Below, piece after piece: positions 62,525-64,000 of a stretch of 64,000 nucleotides of DNA. The first letter of the stretch is position 1; every line of letters begins with the position of its first letter. The translations under genes were made by a program, and so were the position numbers. The notes beneath the pieces are model-generated. The model had not been told where the DNA came from. It did not search any database and saw only the letters and a program-made list of their open reading frames with translations. The stretch is from Physcia stellaris (lineage: Eukaryota; Ascomycota; Lecanoromycetes; Caliciales; Physciaceae), in the NCBI GenBank assembly GCA_018902385.1, contig JABSSW010000005.1:558001-622000 (forward strand), in the 5' to 3' direction.

Positions 62525-64000
62525 TCATGCCTCCGGGGAGCAATCTGCTACAAAGCCATTTACAGCGCCATTTGCAGAGCCATTCGTAGCGCCATTTGTG
62601 GAGCCATTGAGGGCCTCTCTGTGCGGTTTCGAGTTGACGACCCTCACCTGCAACCATTCCAGATACTTTCCCACCAACTCACTATTGAACAAGGGAAATT
62701 CTAGGCCCCCACGATAATCAGCCAAAGCCTCCATGGTATTTTTCGTCTCATATACTGGCATGTTCTCATACAATTGCCAGCGAGTGCAGCCATCCAATAC
62801 CTTTTCAGCTAACATGGGCTCCAATGGCTGCAAACGCCCGGGCGGACTTGATGCCAGTCGATCGACCCACTCAGCATAAGGTACACCTTGGATTGGCCGG
62901 CCACTGAACATACTGACCAGCTCCATCGAGTTATCCATATCGATGGACACGTTCCGAAACGGCGGTACAATATGATAGGCATGGCCCAGGGAAGATATCC
63001 GCGCAGCAATATGCAGGGTAGCGGAGCTTACGTAGTCAACGGGAACAAACTCTTTGCGCTGGTTCGGCAGCTGGGGATAGTATCCTATCTGACAACAGGC
63101 ATGAATAAGGCGACTAAAGAAATCATCGGGATTACAAGCGCCAGTCCAACTATGGCCAGTTATAAAACCGGGTCGATAAATCGCAATAGGAAAACCTCGA
63201 TCGATAAGGCGGCGAAGGAGCTCTTCTGCAACCCACTGACTTTGAGCATAGCCATGGTCGTACGGAAGCGCTGGCAAATGTGGCAATAATGGTTCGTCTT
63301 CGTGGACTATTGTAGCGCCATTGATATAACCCGTTGGGCCGAAGCACGAGATGCTAGATAAGTAGTGGATGGCTTTCTTGCGGCCGGCGCAGGCGAAACG
63401 GACAACATTGAATGTGCCCAATGTGTTAGCGGGACGATGTAGGGAATAAGGTTGGGTGTAATTGACGCGGGCTCCGAGATGGAACACCACACTAGCCCAG
63501 CAAGCGATCTCCTGGAAGCGCTCTGGTCCAAGTCCGAGATATTCGTCCTCAAGCAAACCAGGCAAAAGCAGTAATTTGTGCTCAAAGTGGTCCTCCCAGA
63601 GCATGTACTTGGACAGTGCAAGCCGTACACGCTTCCGACCAGTGGCTTCGTCTGATGCGCGGACAAGGCAGCCGACTTGGTGGATGTGGGGCAGACGTAG
63701 TAAGTCTGCCAGCATAAAGGCACCCACAAAACCAGTGGCACCAGTGAAAAAGACTCGACCTTCTGTATCACGACACCAATCAACCACCTCACCATCAGGA
63801 AAAGGCAGTCCATCGGCAATCTTGGTGTCGGCCACCAAGATCTCACTCTCGTTGCGGACTGTCTCACTCTGACCATGCTGGAAGTCTCGAATAACAGAAG
63901 TGAGGGAGCTCAGAGTGGAATTGTCGTAGAGAGTCAGCAGGGACACTTCTATGCCGAATGTACCTCTTATCCGGCTAATGAGTAATGATGCCTGGAGAGA
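62525..64000 (-). CDS. Carrier protein end plus thioester reductase domain (NRPS-like enzyme), 5' part outside window
   Basis: The minus-strand frame is open from the right edge to the stop at 62,525-62,527 (491 residues visible), so the gene is partial. At the edge it starts SLQASLLISRIRGTFGIE, the region after the phosphopantetheine serine of a carrier domain; that Ser is probably codon 63,998-64,000. After a linker comes a reductase domain of the male-sterility/NAD-binding-4 type: FFTGATGFVGAF (nucleotide-binding), VFHLGARVNY, IYRPGFITG. Such domains release a carrier-bound acyl chain as aldehyde or alcohol using NADPH. The usual YxxxK reads Y-A-Q-S-Q here, Gln for the Lys (63,236-63,238). 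The C-terminus has a Ser/Thr-Asn-Gly-Ala repeat tail. The full gene is probably an A-T-R enzyme of the carboxylate-reductase type, possibly in a metabolite cluster to the right; the adenylation domain is not in view. Confidence 0.88.
   Translation of the reverse strand, partial: SLQASLLISRIRGTFGIEVSLLTLYDNSTLSSLTSVIRDFQHGQSETVRNESEILVADTKIADGLPFPDGEVVDWCRDTEGRVFFTGATGFVGAFMLADLLRLPHIHQVGCLVRASDEATGRKRVRLALSKYMLWEDHFEHKLLLLPGLLEDEYLGLGPERFQEIACWASVVFHLGARVNYTQPYSLHRPANTLGTFNVVRFACAGRKKAIHYLSSISCFGPTGYINGATIVHEDEPLLPHLPALPYDHGYAQSQWVAEELLRRLIDRGFPIAIYRPGFITGHSWTGACNPDDFFSRLIHACCQIGYYPQLPNQRKEFVPVDYVSSATLHIAARISSLGHAYHIVPPFRNVSIDMDNSMELVSMFSGRPIQGVPYAEWVDRLASSPPGRLQPLEPMLAEKVLDGCTRWQLYENMPVYETKNTMEALADYRGGLEFPLFNSELVGKYLEWLQVRVVNSKPHREALNGSTNGATNGSANGAVNGFVADCSPEA

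Noticed and set aside
62258-62704. Plus-strand open frame of 148 codons
   Set aside because: Overlaps the end of the reductase gene on the other strand and its repeats are the mirror of the Asn-Gly tail.

Overview
The window reads as nuclear DNA of a filamentous ascomycete (Pezizomycotina). Evidence: short GT-AG introns of about 46-93 nt, an N-terminal domain typical of fungal NLR-like proteins, a LIM pair of the Rga1 RhoGAP type, a pepsin-like secreted protease, small secreted proteins, the end of a carrier-reductase enzyme of NRPS-like type, and chromovirus-like Gypsy and tyrosine-recombinase retroelements typical of fungi. I cannot name the class or species.

Layout. (1) 1-16,892: normal base composition with six genes: a membrane protein (597-2993), a KpsF/GutQ-type sugar isomerase protein (4477-5701), an aspartic protease (7528-9053), a fungal-N plus LIM fusion protein (10321-12106), and two small secreted proteins (12703-13260 on the minus strand, 14865-15638). 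(2) 16,893-61,820: a 45-kb, very AT-rich, gene-free block of broken retroelements. In order: a tyrosine-recombinase (DIRS/Ngaro-like) element with split direct repeats (16,893-21,651), a Copia gag scrap (22,331-22,841), a Gypsy element (22,935-29,554), a small non-mutated LTR element of normal GC content with zinc-finger frames (30,969-33,473), a second Gypsy (36,056-43,724), a mosaic of unrecognised sequence and tandem repeats (43,725-55,202), and a third LTR element (55,203-61,096). (3) 61,821-64,000: normal composition again, with the 3' end of a carrier-reductase gene that runs off the right edge.

The most striking signal is the base chemistry of the 45-kb block. It looks like repeat-induced point mutation (RIP), but the context is not the classical CpA. 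CpT and CpC (and ApG and GpG on the other strand) are almost absent, while CpA, TpG and CpG remain common. In effect C survives only before a purine and G only after a pyrimidine. The left end of the tyrosine-recombinase element lies outside the mutated zone and its second copy lies inside, so the window holds a natural before/after pair showing the same direction of change. The GC-normal LTR element at 30,969-33,473 sits inside the block with a perfect 5-bp target duplication and has escaped, so it probably arrived later or is not recognised. This points to a RIP-like genome defence with 3'-pyrimidine (CpY) preference, which standard CpA-based indices would probably miss.

How the genes relate: the flanking genes share no evident pathway. 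Secreted proteins (protease, two small cysteine-containing proteins) on the left and a secondary-metabolism-type enzyme on the right bracket an AT-rich island, the arrangement expected of a compartmentalised fungal genome. The block could also be a centromere or pericentromere; sequence alone cannot decide.
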